From Alphaproteobacteria bacterium (lineage in GTDB: Bacteria; Pseudomonadota; Alphaproteobacteria; Kiloniellales; DSM-21159), in NCBI GenBank assembly GCA_030433005.1, contig JAUILQ010000010.1, positions 49,305 through 113,304 on the forward strand: a DNA stretch of 64,000 nucleotides, written 5' to 3'. The position numbers were made by a program, and so were the translations under genes. The notes under the pieces were generated by a model that was not told the DNA's origin, made no database searches, and saw only the letters and a list, made by a program, of their open reading frames with translations. Shown one piece after another: positions 26,199-35,726 of the stretch; positions within the stretch are counted from its first letter, which is position 1; each line of letters starts with the position of its first letter.

Positions 26199-27230
26199 GT
26201 GTGCCAGGGAAGGCCGGCCTTGACGTCTCGACACCGAGCCAGCGGGGATTGCCTGATCGTGCAGCCGATCCACGAAGCCGGCATCGCGCTGCTGGCCGAG
26301 GCCGGGCTTCGCCCGCGCCTCGCCAGCGCGCCCCAGCCCTCCGTCGTCGAGCGGGAGATCGGCGAGGCGGTCGCCGTCGTCACCCGCAACGCCGGTCTCA
26401 CCGCGGCGGCTCTGGACGCGGCCCCCCGGTTGCGCGTCGTCGGCGTGCATGGCACCGGCACCGACCCGGTCGCCGTCGATCATGCGACCGCGCTGGGCGT
26501 TCCCGTCGTCTCGACTCCCCTGGCCAACGTCGCCTCGGTCGCCGAGCAGGCTATCGCCCTGATGCTGGCCGTCGCCAAGCGCGTCCCCGCCGCCGACCGC
26601 GCGGTGCGCGCGGGTGACTTCGCCTTCAAGTACGGCGAGCGCCTGAGTGAACTCGACGGCAAGCTGCTGGGGATCGTCGGCTGGGGCCGCATCGGTCGCC
26701 GGACGGCCGGCATTGCCCAGCGCGGACTCGGCATGGCGATCGCGACCTACTCGCCCTCCGCCGACGCTGCGGAACTCGAGCGCCTCGGCGTCCGGAAGTA
26801 CGAGCGTCTCGCGGACCTGCTGGCCGCGGCGGATGTCGTCTCCCTGCATCTGCCGCTGCGGGCCGGCACCCGTCATCTGCTCGGCGACGGCGAGCTGCGG
26901 CAGATGAAGCCGAGCGCGATCCTGGTCAACACCGGTCGTGGGGCCACCGTCGACGAGCGGGCGCTGGCCGCGGCGCTGCGCGAGGGCCGGCTGGGCGGCG
27001 CCGGGCTGGACGTCTTCGAGAGCGAGGAGATGCCGCCGTCCCATCCGCTGCTGGGCCTGGACAACGTCGTCCTCAGCCCGCACCTCGGCGGCTCGTCCCG
27101 CGAGGCGCTCGAGCGCACCGCGCGCGTCCTGGCCGGGCAGGTCCTGGCCGTGCTGCACGGCGAGCGGCCCGAGCATCTGGTGAATCCCGATTGCTGGGAG
27201 GGCCGGCGGCGCGCCGGCGAGGAGACGTGA
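26199..27230 (+). CDS. D-2-hydroxyacid dehydrogenase family protein (SerA-like)
   Basis: A 343-residue NAD(P)-dependent dehydrogenase interconverting 2-oxo and D-2-hydroxy acids. The Rossmann motif is LLGIVGWGRIGRRTAG (about residues 155-170). Catalytic residues are visible in order: Arg in NTGRGATVDE, Glu in DVFESEEMP, and His in LSPHLGGSS. The start is uncertain: GTG 26199 is used, but TTG 26220 has a better ribosome site (AGGGAAGG). The stop TGA overlaps the next ATG by one base. The position fits oxidising or reducing a pathway 2-oxo acid. Confidence 0.88.
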   Translation: MCQGRPALTSRHRASGDCLIVQPIHEAGIALLAEAGLRPRLASAPQPSVVEREIGEAVAVVTRNAGLTAAALDAAPRLRVVGVHGTGTDPVAVDHATALGVPVVSTPLANVASVAEQAIALMLAVAKRVPAADRAVRAGDFAFKYGERLSELDGKLLGIVGWGRIGRRTAGIAQRGLGMAIATYSPSADAAELERLGVRKYERLADLLAAADVVSLHLPLRAGTRHLLGDGELRQMKPSAILVNTGRGATVDERALAAALREGRLGGAGLDVFESEEMPPSHPLLGLDNVVLSPHLGGSSREALERTARVLAGQVLAVLHGERPEHLVNPDCWEGRRRAGEET

Positions 27231-28486
27231 TGGGCGCACCCGACCTCGTGCTCGCGGACCGGCTGTTCCGCGACCTCGCGGAAGCGACCGGCGCCGAGCC
27301 GGGCATCACCCGCGACAGCTACGGCGCCGGCGAGCAGGCGGCGCACGCCATCGTGCGCCGCGAGGCGGAGGCATTCGGCCTGGAGACCGAGGCCGACGCC
27401 GCGGGGAACCTCTACATGACCCTGCCCGGCGAGGACCGCGGCCGTCCCGCCGTCTTCATCGGCTCCCACCTGGATTCGGTGCCGCATGGCGGCAACTACG
27501 ACGGCGCGGCGGGCGTCGTCGCCGGGCTGGAGGCCGCGGCGACTCTCCGCCGCTGCGGCCGGACGCCGCCGCAGGACGTGACCGTGATGGCGATCCGCGC
27601 CGAGGAGAGCACCTGGTTTCCCGTCTCCTACGTCGGCAGTCGGGCCGCGCTCGGGCGCCTGCCCGCCGAGGCACTGGACGTCGCGCGGGCGGACAGCGGC
27701 CGCAGCCTGGAGCGGCACATGGCCGATTGCGGGCTCGATCCGGCCGCCGTCCGCGCCGGCCGCCCTCTGCTTCGCGCCGAGCGCCTCGCCGCCTTCGTGG
27801 AGGTGCACATCGAGCAGGGGCCGAGGCTGATCGGCGACGGTGTTCCGATCGGACTGGTCACCGGGATCCGCGGCAGCTTCCGCTATCGCAAGGCGCGCTG
27901 CCTGGGACGCTACGGCCATTCCGGGGCCGTGCCGCGGGGCTACCGCCAGGACGCCGTGGTCGGGGCGGCCTCGCTGGTCTGTGCCCTCGACGCCCTCTGG
28001 CGAGACCTCGAGGCGGAAGGCCACGACCTGTCGCTGACCGTCGGGCAGTTCGCGACCGACCCGCGCGAGCACGCCTTCAGCAAGGTCGCGGGCGAGGTCG
28101 GCTTCGCGGTCGACGCGCGCAGCCTCGGCAAGCCGACCCTCGCGCTGGTCCGGGACCGGCTGCAGGAGCTCTGCGCCGAGATCTCCGCGCAGCGCGACGT
28201 CCGCTTCGAGCTGGGCGAGCTCAGCGACAGCGAGCCCGCGCCGCTCTCGGCGGCGCTGCTCGAGCGCTTCGAGTCGTTGGCGGAGGACCAGGGCATCCGG
28301 ACCCTGCGCATGCCGAGCGGCGCCGGCCACGACGCCGCCGTCTTCGCGAACGCCGGGGTGCCGAGCGCCATGCTGTTCATCCGCAACGCGCACGGCAGCC
28401 ACAACCCCGCCGAAGCCATGGATCTGGCTGACTTCGGGGAGGCCTGCCGGCTGCTCGCCGGGCTGATCGGCGACGGCTGGTCATGA
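27230..28486 (+). CDS. M20 family hydrolase, N-carbamoyl-amino-acid hydrolase / allantoate amidohydrolase type
   Basis: A 418-residue zinc hydrolase that removes carbamoyl or similar groups from amino acids. The metal-site motif is GSHLDSVPHGGNYDGAAG (about residues 79-96). AIRAEES follows (metal ligand and catalytic Glu), then VEVHIEQGPRL (about 188-198), the lid domain, and near the end SGAGHDAAVFAN with the last histidine. Length and motifs match the hydantoinase/carbamoylase group rather than M20 peptidases. ATG 27230 overlaps the upstream stop. The C-terminus overlaps the convergent pxpA by six bases. Confidence 0.9.
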   Translation: MGAPDLVLADRLFRDLAEATGAEPGITRDSYGAGEQAAHAIVRREAEAFGLETEADAAGNLYMTLPGEDRGRPAVFIGSHLDSVPHGGNYDGAAGVVAGLEAAATLRRCGRTPPQDVTVMAIRAEESTWFPVSYVGSRAALGRLPAEALDVARADSGRSLERHMADCGLDPAAVRAGRPLLRAERLAAFVEVHIEQGPRLIGDGVPIGLVTGIRGSFRYRKARCLGRYGHSGAVPRGYRQDAVVGAASLVCALDALWRDLEAEGHDLSLTVGQFATDPREHAFSKVAGEVGFAVDARSLGKPTLALVRDRLQELCAEISAQRDVRFELGELSDSEPAPLSAALLERFESLAEDQGIRTLRMPSGAGHDAAVFANAGVPSAMLFIRNAHGSHNPAEAMDLADFGEACRLLAGLIGDGWS

Positions 28487-29266
28487 CACGGGCTCCGCGA
28501 GCGTAGCGGCCAGCGGGGACACGGCGATGCCGGCGCGGTCGAGCGCCTCGCGCAGGCAGCGGGCCAGGGCCACGGCATGGACCGAATCGCCGTGCAGGCC
28601 GACCGAGTCGATGCGCACCGGGATCTTCCGGCCGGAGGTGCTGACGATGGCGTTCTCCTCGAGCATCCGCAGCGTTCGCTCGACAGCCTCGCTCGCGTCT
28701 TCGATGACGGCGCCGGCTTCGCTGCGCGGCGTCAGGTTCCCGCTGTCGTCGTAGCTGCGGTCCGCGTAGACCTCGCGTGCCAGCGGCAGCCCGAGGCGTT
28801 CGCCGGCGCGCTCCGTCTCGGTGTTCGGCAGGACCACGAAGATCAGCGCCGGGTCGACGGCCCGGATCGCCCGGGCGACTGCCATCGCGTGCTCGGCGCT
28901 GGCCGCCGCGAGATTGCCGAGCGAGCCGTGCGTCTTCACATGGCGCAGCGGATGGCCGACGCTGCGGGCCACCGCCTGGGCGGCACCGATCTGGTAGACC
29001 AGCATCTTCTCAAGACTGTCCGGCGTTTCCGCGGGCATCGGGCGCCGGCCGAAGCCCCAGATGTCGAGAAAGCCGGGATGGGCGCCGACTCCGACGCCCG
29101 ACTGCCTGGCCAGATCGATCGTGCGGTGCATCACCAGGGGATCGCCGGCATGGAAGCCGCAGGCGACGTTGGCCGAGGACACGATCGCGAGCATTTCGGC
29201 GTCGTTGCCCATCGTCCAGGCGCCGAAGCTCTCGCCCATGTCGCAGTTTAGATCGACGCGTCTCAT
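28481..29266 (-). CDS. pxpA: 5-oxoprolinase subunit A (LamB/YcsF family)
   Basis: A 261-residue protein of the LamB/YcsF family. With PxpB and PxpC it opens 5-oxoproline (pyroglutamate) to glutamate using ATP. The signature start is MRRVDLNCDMGESFGAW, followed by ANVACGFHAGDP, GVGAHPGFLDIWGFGRR and HVKTHGSLGN; the end has SVGLHGDS. Normal family length is 245-260. ATG 29266 is chosen because the family always starts at this point. It is divergent from pxpBC across only 60 bases, which hold an ATAC-N5-GTAT site, so both arms may be co-regulated. Confidence 0.92.
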   Translation of the reverse strand: MRRVDLNCDMGESFGAWTMGNDAEMLAIVSSANVACGFHAGDPLVMHRTIDLARQSGVGVGAHPGFLDIWGFGRRPMPAETPDSLEKMLVYQIGAAQAVARSVGHPLRHVKTHGSLGNLAAASAEHAMAVARAIRAVDPALIFVVLPNTETERAGERLGLPLAREVYADRSYDDSGNLTPRSEAGAVIEDASEAVERTLRMLEENAIVSTSGRKIPVRIDSVGLHGDSVHAVALARCLREALDRAGIAVSPLAATLAEPVS

Positions 29267-29315
29267 GCGCTGCTCTCCCGGATACTCGGCTTCACAATTC
29301 CCGTCGGCCCCGATT

Positions 29316-29328
29316 ATACATGATGTAT
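29316..29328. promoter_or_regulatory. GntR-type operator ATAC-N5-GTAT, site 2, overlapping pxpB start
   Basis: ATACATGATGTAT is an exact 6-bp inverted repeat around one G. It covers the likely -10 element (TATACA, 29315-29320; -35-like TTCACA at 29291-29296, 18-base spacer) and the first bases of pxpB, whose ATG is at 29327. Binding here would block the promoter directly. Confidence 0.7.
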
Positions 29329-30103
29329 GCAGCAGCGAGACAGCGCGGTCGATGGCACGCCGGCCGCCCGGCCGGGCGGGCGGGGCGGCCTGCGCTTCCT
29401 GCCGGCCGGCGGCAACGCCCTCGTGGTCGAGCTGGGCGCCGGCATCGACCCGGCGACGAGCGACGCCGTGATCGCGCTCGAGCGAAGCCTCGCCGCCGCC
29501 GCGATCGAGGGCATCCTCGAGACCGTCCCGACCTACCGCTCGCTGCTGATCGCCTATGACCCCGTGAGGACGAGCGCCCGGGAACTCGAGCGGCGGATCG
29601 TCGAGCTGGAGCGACCCGGCGCACTCCAGCGAGGGACCTGCCGCTCGTGGCGCGTGCCGGTCGCCTATGGCGGCCGCTTCGGTGCCGACCTCGAGTGGGT
29701 CGCCGGCCGGGCGGGCCTTGCCGTGGAGGAGGTCGTCCGTCGCCATAGCGCCGTCGAATACCGCGTCTACATGCTCGGCTTCGCTCCCGGCTTCGCCTAT
29801 CTCGGCGACCTGCCCGGCGAGCTCGAAGTCTCCCGCAGGGCCGAGCCGAGGAGCGAGGTCCCGCCCGGCAGCATCTCCATCGGCGGACGTCAGACGGCCC
29901 TTTCGAGCGTGCCGATGCCGAGCGGCTGGCAGCTCATCGGGCGCACGCCGCTGCGCCCCTTCGACCTGCGCCGGCCCGACCCCTTCCTGTTCCGCGCCGG
30001 CGACCGGGTGCGGCTCGTGCCGGTCGACGAGGCGCGCTTCCGCGAGCTCGAGGAGATTGCCGGGCGGCAGAGCCTTCGGCCCGAGGAGGTGGAGGCCGGA
30101 TGA
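29327..30103 (+). CDS. pxpB: 5-oxoprolinase subunit B (KipI/allophanate hydrolase subunit 1 family)
   Basis: A 258-residue protein of the KipI/PxpB family, partner of PxpC. Family sequence begins near residue 22 (LRFLPAGGNALVVELG), continues with VPTYRSLLIAYDP, and has the strongly conserved YMLGFAPGFAYLGDL (about 146-160) and PPGSISIGGRQTAL. ATG 29327 is the only possible start: a stop lies two codons upstream and no GTG or TTG follows before the conserved part. There is no ribosome site, and the predicted promoter would begin transcription at the ATG. Leaderless translation is therefore likely. It overlaps pxpC as ATGA. Confidence 0.9.
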   Translation: MQQRDSAVDGTPAARPGGRGGLRFLPAGGNALVVELGAGIDPATSDAVIALERSLAAAAIEGILETVPTYRSLLIAYDPVRTSARELERRIVELERPGALQRGTCRSWRVPVAYGGRFGADLEWVAGRAGLAVEEVVRRHSAVEYRVYMLGFAPGFAYLGDLPGELEVSRRAEPRSEVPPGSISIGGRQTALSSVPMPSGWQLIGRTPLRPFDLRRPDPFLFRAGDRVRLVPVDEARFRELEEIAGRQSLRPEEVEAG

Positions 30104-31128
30104 GCGAGGCGGCGGCCCTCTCCGTGATCGACCCGGGGGTCTTCTCGACCGTCCAGGATGCCGGCCGTCGCGGCTACCAGCGCTTCGGCGTCGCCGAGGC
30201 CGGCGCGATCGACCGGGCGAGCCTGCGCCTGGCCAACTGGCTGGTCGGCAACGACCCCGAGGAGGCAGCGCTCGAGCTCAGCCTCGTCGGCGGCAGCTAC
30301 GAATGCCGGGCCGAGAGCTGTCGCGTCGCGCTGACCGGCGCGGTGATGCCGGCCGACCTCGGCGGCCGGCCGGTGCCGCACTGCGCGGCCCTGCGGCTCG
30401 CGCGCGGCGAGCGGCTCACCCTGGGGCCGGCCCGCCGCGGTGCGCGAAGCTACCTGGCGGTCGAGGGCGGGTTCGACCTGGCGCCGATCCTGGGCAGCCT
30501 GTCGACCCACGTCCGGTCCGGCCTGGGCGGGCTCGACGGCCGGGCTCTCGCCACCGGCGACTCGCTGCCGCTGCGCCGGGGCTCGGCCTCGCCGGACGCG
30601 GAGCTGCGCCTGTCCGAGCCTGACTGGCTGCCCGTCGAGGGGCCGGTGCGCATCGTCTTCGGGCCGCAGGACGACCACTTCACCGAGCGCGCGCGTCGCG
30701 ACCTCGTCGAGCAGCGCTTCCTGGTCTCCGGCCGCAGCGATCGCATGGCCTGCCGCCTCGAGGGCGCCTCGATCGAGCACGCCGGCGACTTCAACATCGT
30801 CTCGGACGCCATTGCCAACGGCAGCATCCAGGTGACCGGGACCGGCAGTCCCGTCGTCCTGCTGGCCGACCGCCAGACCACCGGCGGCTATCCGAAGATC
30901 GCCACGGTGATCGCCGCGGACCTCCGGCTGCTCGGCCAGCGCCGGGCGGGCGAGCCGGTCCGCTTCCGATCGGTCACGCTCGAGGAGGCGGAAGCGGCCT
31001 GGCGCGATGCGGAGGCGCGGTTCGCGAAGCTCCGCCTGCGCCTGCAGGCGCACCGCGAGCCGGGCGAGCTAACGGCCGCGGACCTGCTCTCCCGGAACCT
31101 GATCAGCGGGGTCGTCGGGGAGTTCTAG
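30100..31128 (+). CDS. pxpC: 5-oxoprolinase subunit C (KipA/allophanate hydrolase subunit 2 family)
   Basis: A 342-residue biotin-independent carboxylase-like subunit with PxpB. The family start is VIDPGVFSTVQDAGRRGYQR with GVAEAGAIDRASLRLANWLV (residues 9-50). RSYLAVEGGFDLAPILGS and the C-terminal GNGSIQVTGTG-like NGSIQVTGTGSPVVLLADRQ and TTGGYPKIA follow. Its ATG overlaps the pxpB stop (ATGA). It ends 21 bases before the convergent TPP-enzyme gene. Identification is firm. Confidence 0.92.
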   Translation: MSEAAALSVIDPGVFSTVQDAGRRGYQRFGVAEAGAIDRASLRLANWLVGNDPEEAALELSLVGGSYECRAESCRVALTGAVMPADLGGRPVPHCAALRLARGERLTLGPARRGARSYLAVEGGFDLAPILGSLSTHVRSGLGGLDGRALATGDSLPLRRGSASPDAELRLSEPDWLPVEGPVRIVFGPQDDHFTERARRDLVEQRFLVSGRSDRMACRLEGASIEHAGDFNIVSDAIANGSIQVTGTGSPVVLLADRQTTGGYPKIATVIAADLRLLGQRRAGEPVRFRSVTLEEAEAAWRDAEARFAKLRLRLQAHREPGELTAADLLSRNLISGVVGEF

Positions 31129-31149
31129 ACGGCCGGAGCTTGCGGCTGG

Positions 31150-32747
<1,598 letters not shown>

Positions 32748-32751
<4 letters not shown>

Positions 32752-33926
32752 GCCGCCTGCCTTTCGCCGGCGACCGGCGGGAAGCTCAGTTCCAGGTCGC
32801 TCAGCACCTCCCGGCCCTCGGCCGTCAGCACCAGCGTGTGGCCCGCCGACATCGCCAGACCCCGGGACTCGTCGGGCAGCATGGCGTGAAGGAACAGCAC
32901 CATGCCCGGCTCGCCGACCGTGCCGTTGCCGGAGTAGAGCATCGGCGGCACGTCCATCCAGCTCGGCCGGAAGGTCGCGCCGAGCGAGTAGCCGCAGGCC
33001 GAGAAGCGGTTGGTCCGATGGCCGGCGGCGTCGAACACGCGCCGGTGGGCGTCGTCGATCTCGCCGAGCGGCCGGCCGGGTGCCGCGGCCTCGGTCATCG
33101 CCTGCAGGGCCTCGGCGACGATGTCGAAGAGCTCGCGCTGCCGGGGCTCGGCGCGCCCGACGGCGGCCGTCCTCATGATGCAGGCTGTGTAGCGCCGGTA
33201 GCTGGCGGCGAACTCGATCGTCAGCTGGTCAACCTCTTCCAGCGGGTGCGAGCCGCAGACGCTGCGGCCGTAGAGCGCGCGCGGCCCCGAGTTGACCAGC
33301 GGGCCGGCGGGCGGCACGTCGCCGCCGCCGCCCAGCATCTCCGACAGGCCGGCGGCCGTGACCTCGGTGTCGAGAACGCCCGGCCGGGCGCTGTCCAGCA
33401 TACGCAGCAGGGCGCGGTCGGCGAGGCCGGCCGCCTGGCGCACGAAGGCCAGCTCGGCCCCGGACTTGACCAGCCGCAGGCGGCGAACGAGGTCCGAGGC
33501 GTCCTCGAGCCGGCACCAGCCGTCGAGGGCGCGGCGGACGCGCTCGTGCGAGGCGCCGGTCAGGCCGTAGGTGTCGAGCTCGATGCCGATGCGCTCGCCC
33601 TGCAGGCCCTTCTCCTCGAGAATCGCGCGCAGGTCGCGGGCGGGATCGGCGTCCTCGGTATTGTACCAGATGCGGATGTCCTCGATGACCGAGGTCTCGC
33701 GCGCCTGCTGGCGGTCGGGACGGCGCGTCAGCAGCACGATCGGCTGCTCGTCGGCGGTCAGCAGGGCGACCTGGAAGAACAGATAGCCCGAGGAGTCGTA
33801 GCCCGTCAGGTAGAAGTGGCTCTCCTGGGCGAAGACGAGCAGCGCCGCCAAGCCGCGCTCCCGCAGCAGCTGGCGGGCCCGCCCGATGCGTTCTTCGTAC
33901 TCCGCTCGTTCGAACTGCAGCGTCAT
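32748..33926 (-). CDS. M24 family protein, creatinase-like, metal ligands absent (copy 1)
   Basis: A 392-residue pita-bread-fold protein. The creatinase N-terminal domain covers about residues 8-140 (RARQLLRERGLAALLVFAQE, SHFYLTGYDSSGYLFFQ). In the catalytic domain, positions that hold the metal-binding Asp, Asp, His, Glu, Glu of aminopeptidase P are not conserved (LTIEFAASYRRYTACIMRT; ACGYSLGATFRPSWMDVP; GLAMSAGHTLVLTAEG). That loss is known in creatinase and ectoine hydrolase, which cleave C-N bonds without metal. It is very close to the protein at 42930. ATG 33926 overlaps the preceding TauD stop. Confidence 0.85.
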
Positions 33927-34798
33927 GCCGGACTCGTCTCCGCTTGGTGGAAGGGACGCTCGCCCATGGCGGTGACCCGCATCAGGCGGCGGCGCAGGGT
34001 GGGATCGAAGGCGGCCCGGCTGTGGCTGCAGCAGCGGTTGTCCCAGACGACCAGGTCGCCGTCTCGCCAGCTGTGAGTCCAGACCTGCTCTGGCCGGGTG
34101 ATGTGCGCCCAGAGGCGGTTCAGCAGCTCCGTGCTTTCCGCCGGCGCATAGCCCTCGATGTAGCCGTAGCCGATCCGTCCGAGATAAAGCGCCTCGCGCC
34201 CGGTGCGCGGGTGGGTCCGGACGATGGGATGGCGGGCGCCCGGCGCCGTCGAGGGATCCGTGTAGCCCTGGTAGCCGGACCGGATCTCGTGCATGGCCGT
34301 ATAGGCCGCGTCGTGGATCGAGCGGCGCCCGCGCACGGCGTCGCGCAGCTCCGCGGGCAGGGTCTCCCAGGCCCGGTAGTGGTTGGCGAAGCTGGTCTGT
34401 CCCTCGCCGGCCGGCACCTCGATCGCGTAGAGCAGGGAGGCCGAGGCGGGGACCTCCAGCATCGACATGTCGGTGTGCCAGATCGCAGCGTCGGACGCCT
34501 TGGCGCCGGCCGGCACCGCGTCCTCCGGCTGGTTCGAGATCAGCTCGATCTCCGGCAGCGTCCCGTCCGGCTTGGCGCCGTAGGTGAAGCCGGTCGTGCG
34601 GTGCAGCTCGCCGAAGCGGCGCCCGAAGTCGGCGAGCTGCGCCTGCGAGAGCTGCTGGTCGCGGAACAGCAGGACCAGATGCTCGAGCCAGGCCTGCTCG
34701 ATGCGCGCGAAGTCCTCCTCGGCGAGAGGGCCGGACAGGTCGACGCCGGACACCTCGGCGCCGAGCGGCGCTTCCAGCGGGACGATCCGCAGGGCCAC
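33923..34798 (-). CDS. TauD/TfdA family Fe(II)/2-oxoglutarate dioxygenase (copy 1)
   Basis: A 291-residue oxygenase using iron and 2-oxoglutarate. The iron facial triad is visible: H and D in AAIWHTDMSMLE (about residues 98-109) and the distal H in DNRCCSHSRAAFDP, with the oxoglutarate-binding Arg following. Other family sequences are LVLLFRDQQLSQAQL and HPIVRTHPRTGREALYLG. GTG 34798 follows AGAGG; the frame is open further upstream but there it overlaps copy 2. The stop overlaps the M24 start. It probably hydroxylates the imported compound or a breakdown product. Confidence 0.9.
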   Translation of the reverse strand: MALRIVPLEAPLGAEVSGVDLSGPLAEEDFARIEQAWLEHLVLLFRDQQLSQAQLADFGRRFGELHRTTGFTYGAKPDGTLPEIELISNQPEDAVPAGAKASDAAIWHTDMSMLEVPASASLLYAIEVPAGEGQTSFANHYRAWETLPAELRDAVRGRRSIHDAAYTAMHEIRSGYQGYTDPSTAPGARHPIVRTHPRTGREALYLGRIGYGYIEGYAPAESTELLNRLWAHITRPEQVWTHSWRDGDLVVWDNRCCSHSRAAFDPTLRRRLMRVTAMGERPFHQAETSPA

Positions 34799-34824
34799 TG
34801 CCTCTTCCTCCCTTGCCGGTCTTC

Positions 34825-35682
34825 TCAGGCGTCCATGACCGTGACCCGGCGCATCAGCCGCCGCGCCTCTGGATCGAAGGCGCCGCGCGAATGGGCGACG
34901 CAGCGGTTGTCCCAGACGATGAGGTCGCCCTTGCGCCACTCCTGCTCCCAGATGAACCGGGGCTGGGTCATGTGCGCCCAGAGCTGCTCCAGCACGCGGT
35001 CGCTTTCCTCGACCGACAGGCCTTCGATGTAGCCGTTGCCCATGCGCCCGAGGTAGAGCGCCTTGCGCCGGCTGTGCGGATGGGTGCGCACGACCGGATG
35101 GCGGGCGCCCGGCCCCTGCGACTTGTCGGTCACCGCCTCGTAGCCGGGCCTGACCCCGCCGGAGGCGAGATAGGCGGCGTCGTGGATCGAGCGGCGCCCC
35201 TCGACCAGGGATCGCAGCTCCTCGTCCAGCTCGTCGTAGGCGAGGCAGAGGTTGGTGAAGCGCGTGTTGCCTCCGCTCGGCGGGATCTCGTCGCCGTAGA
35301 GCAGCGTCGCGGAAGCCGGCACCTCGTACATCGACATGTCGGTGTGCCAGGTCGCCTCGCCGGCCGCGAGCGCGCCGATCGGCTTGCCGTTCTTGACGAT
35401 GTTCGAGATCAGCTCGACCGCCTCGTGCAGTTCCTCCGGCTTGCCGCCGTACTCGGAGCCTGCCGCATGATGGAGACTGCCGAAGCGCAGCGCGAACTCG
35501 ACCAGCTGCTGGTCGGTGATGTCCTGGTCGCGGAAGCGCAGGACCAGGTGCCGGTACCAGGCTTCGAGGATCTCCTGGAAGGTCTCCTCCGAAATGCCCC
35601 GGCTGATGTCGAGGCCCCTGACGTCGGCCCCCAGCGCCTTTCCGGAGGGGACGATTTCGAGCGAGGCCGTGCGGGTGGACAT
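34825..35682 (-). CDS. TauD/TfdA family Fe(II)/2-oxoglutarate dioxygenase (copy 2)
   Basis: A 285-residue paralogue of the downstream dioxygenase. The triad is in ATWHTDMSMYE and DNRCVAHSRGAFDP; LVLRFRDQDITDQQLVEF, ARHPVVRTHPHSRRKALYLG and GYIEGLSVEESD are shared with copy 1. ATG 35682 has a good AAGGAGC ribosome site. The gap to copy 1 is 26 bases. Two dioxygenases in one operon suggest successive oxidations or two related substrates. Confidence 0.9.
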   Translation of the reverse strand: MSTRTASLEIVPSGKALGADVRGLDISRGISEETFQEILEAWYRHLVLRFRDQDITDQQLVEFALRFGSLHHAAGSEYGGKPEELHEAVELISNIVKNGKPIGALAAGEATWHTDMSMYEVPASATLLYGDEIPPSGGNTRFTNLCLAYDELDEELRSLVEGRRSIHDAAYLASGGVRPGYEAVTDKSQGPGARHPVVRTHPHSRRKALYLGRMGNGYIEGLSVEESDRVLEQLWAHMTQPRFIWEQEWRKGDLIVWDNRCVAHSRGAFDPEARRLMRRVTVMDA

Positions 35683-35726
35683 GGTTTCTGCTCCTTCGTG
35701 TTCGGCGCCCCGGCGTCGGCGCGCCG

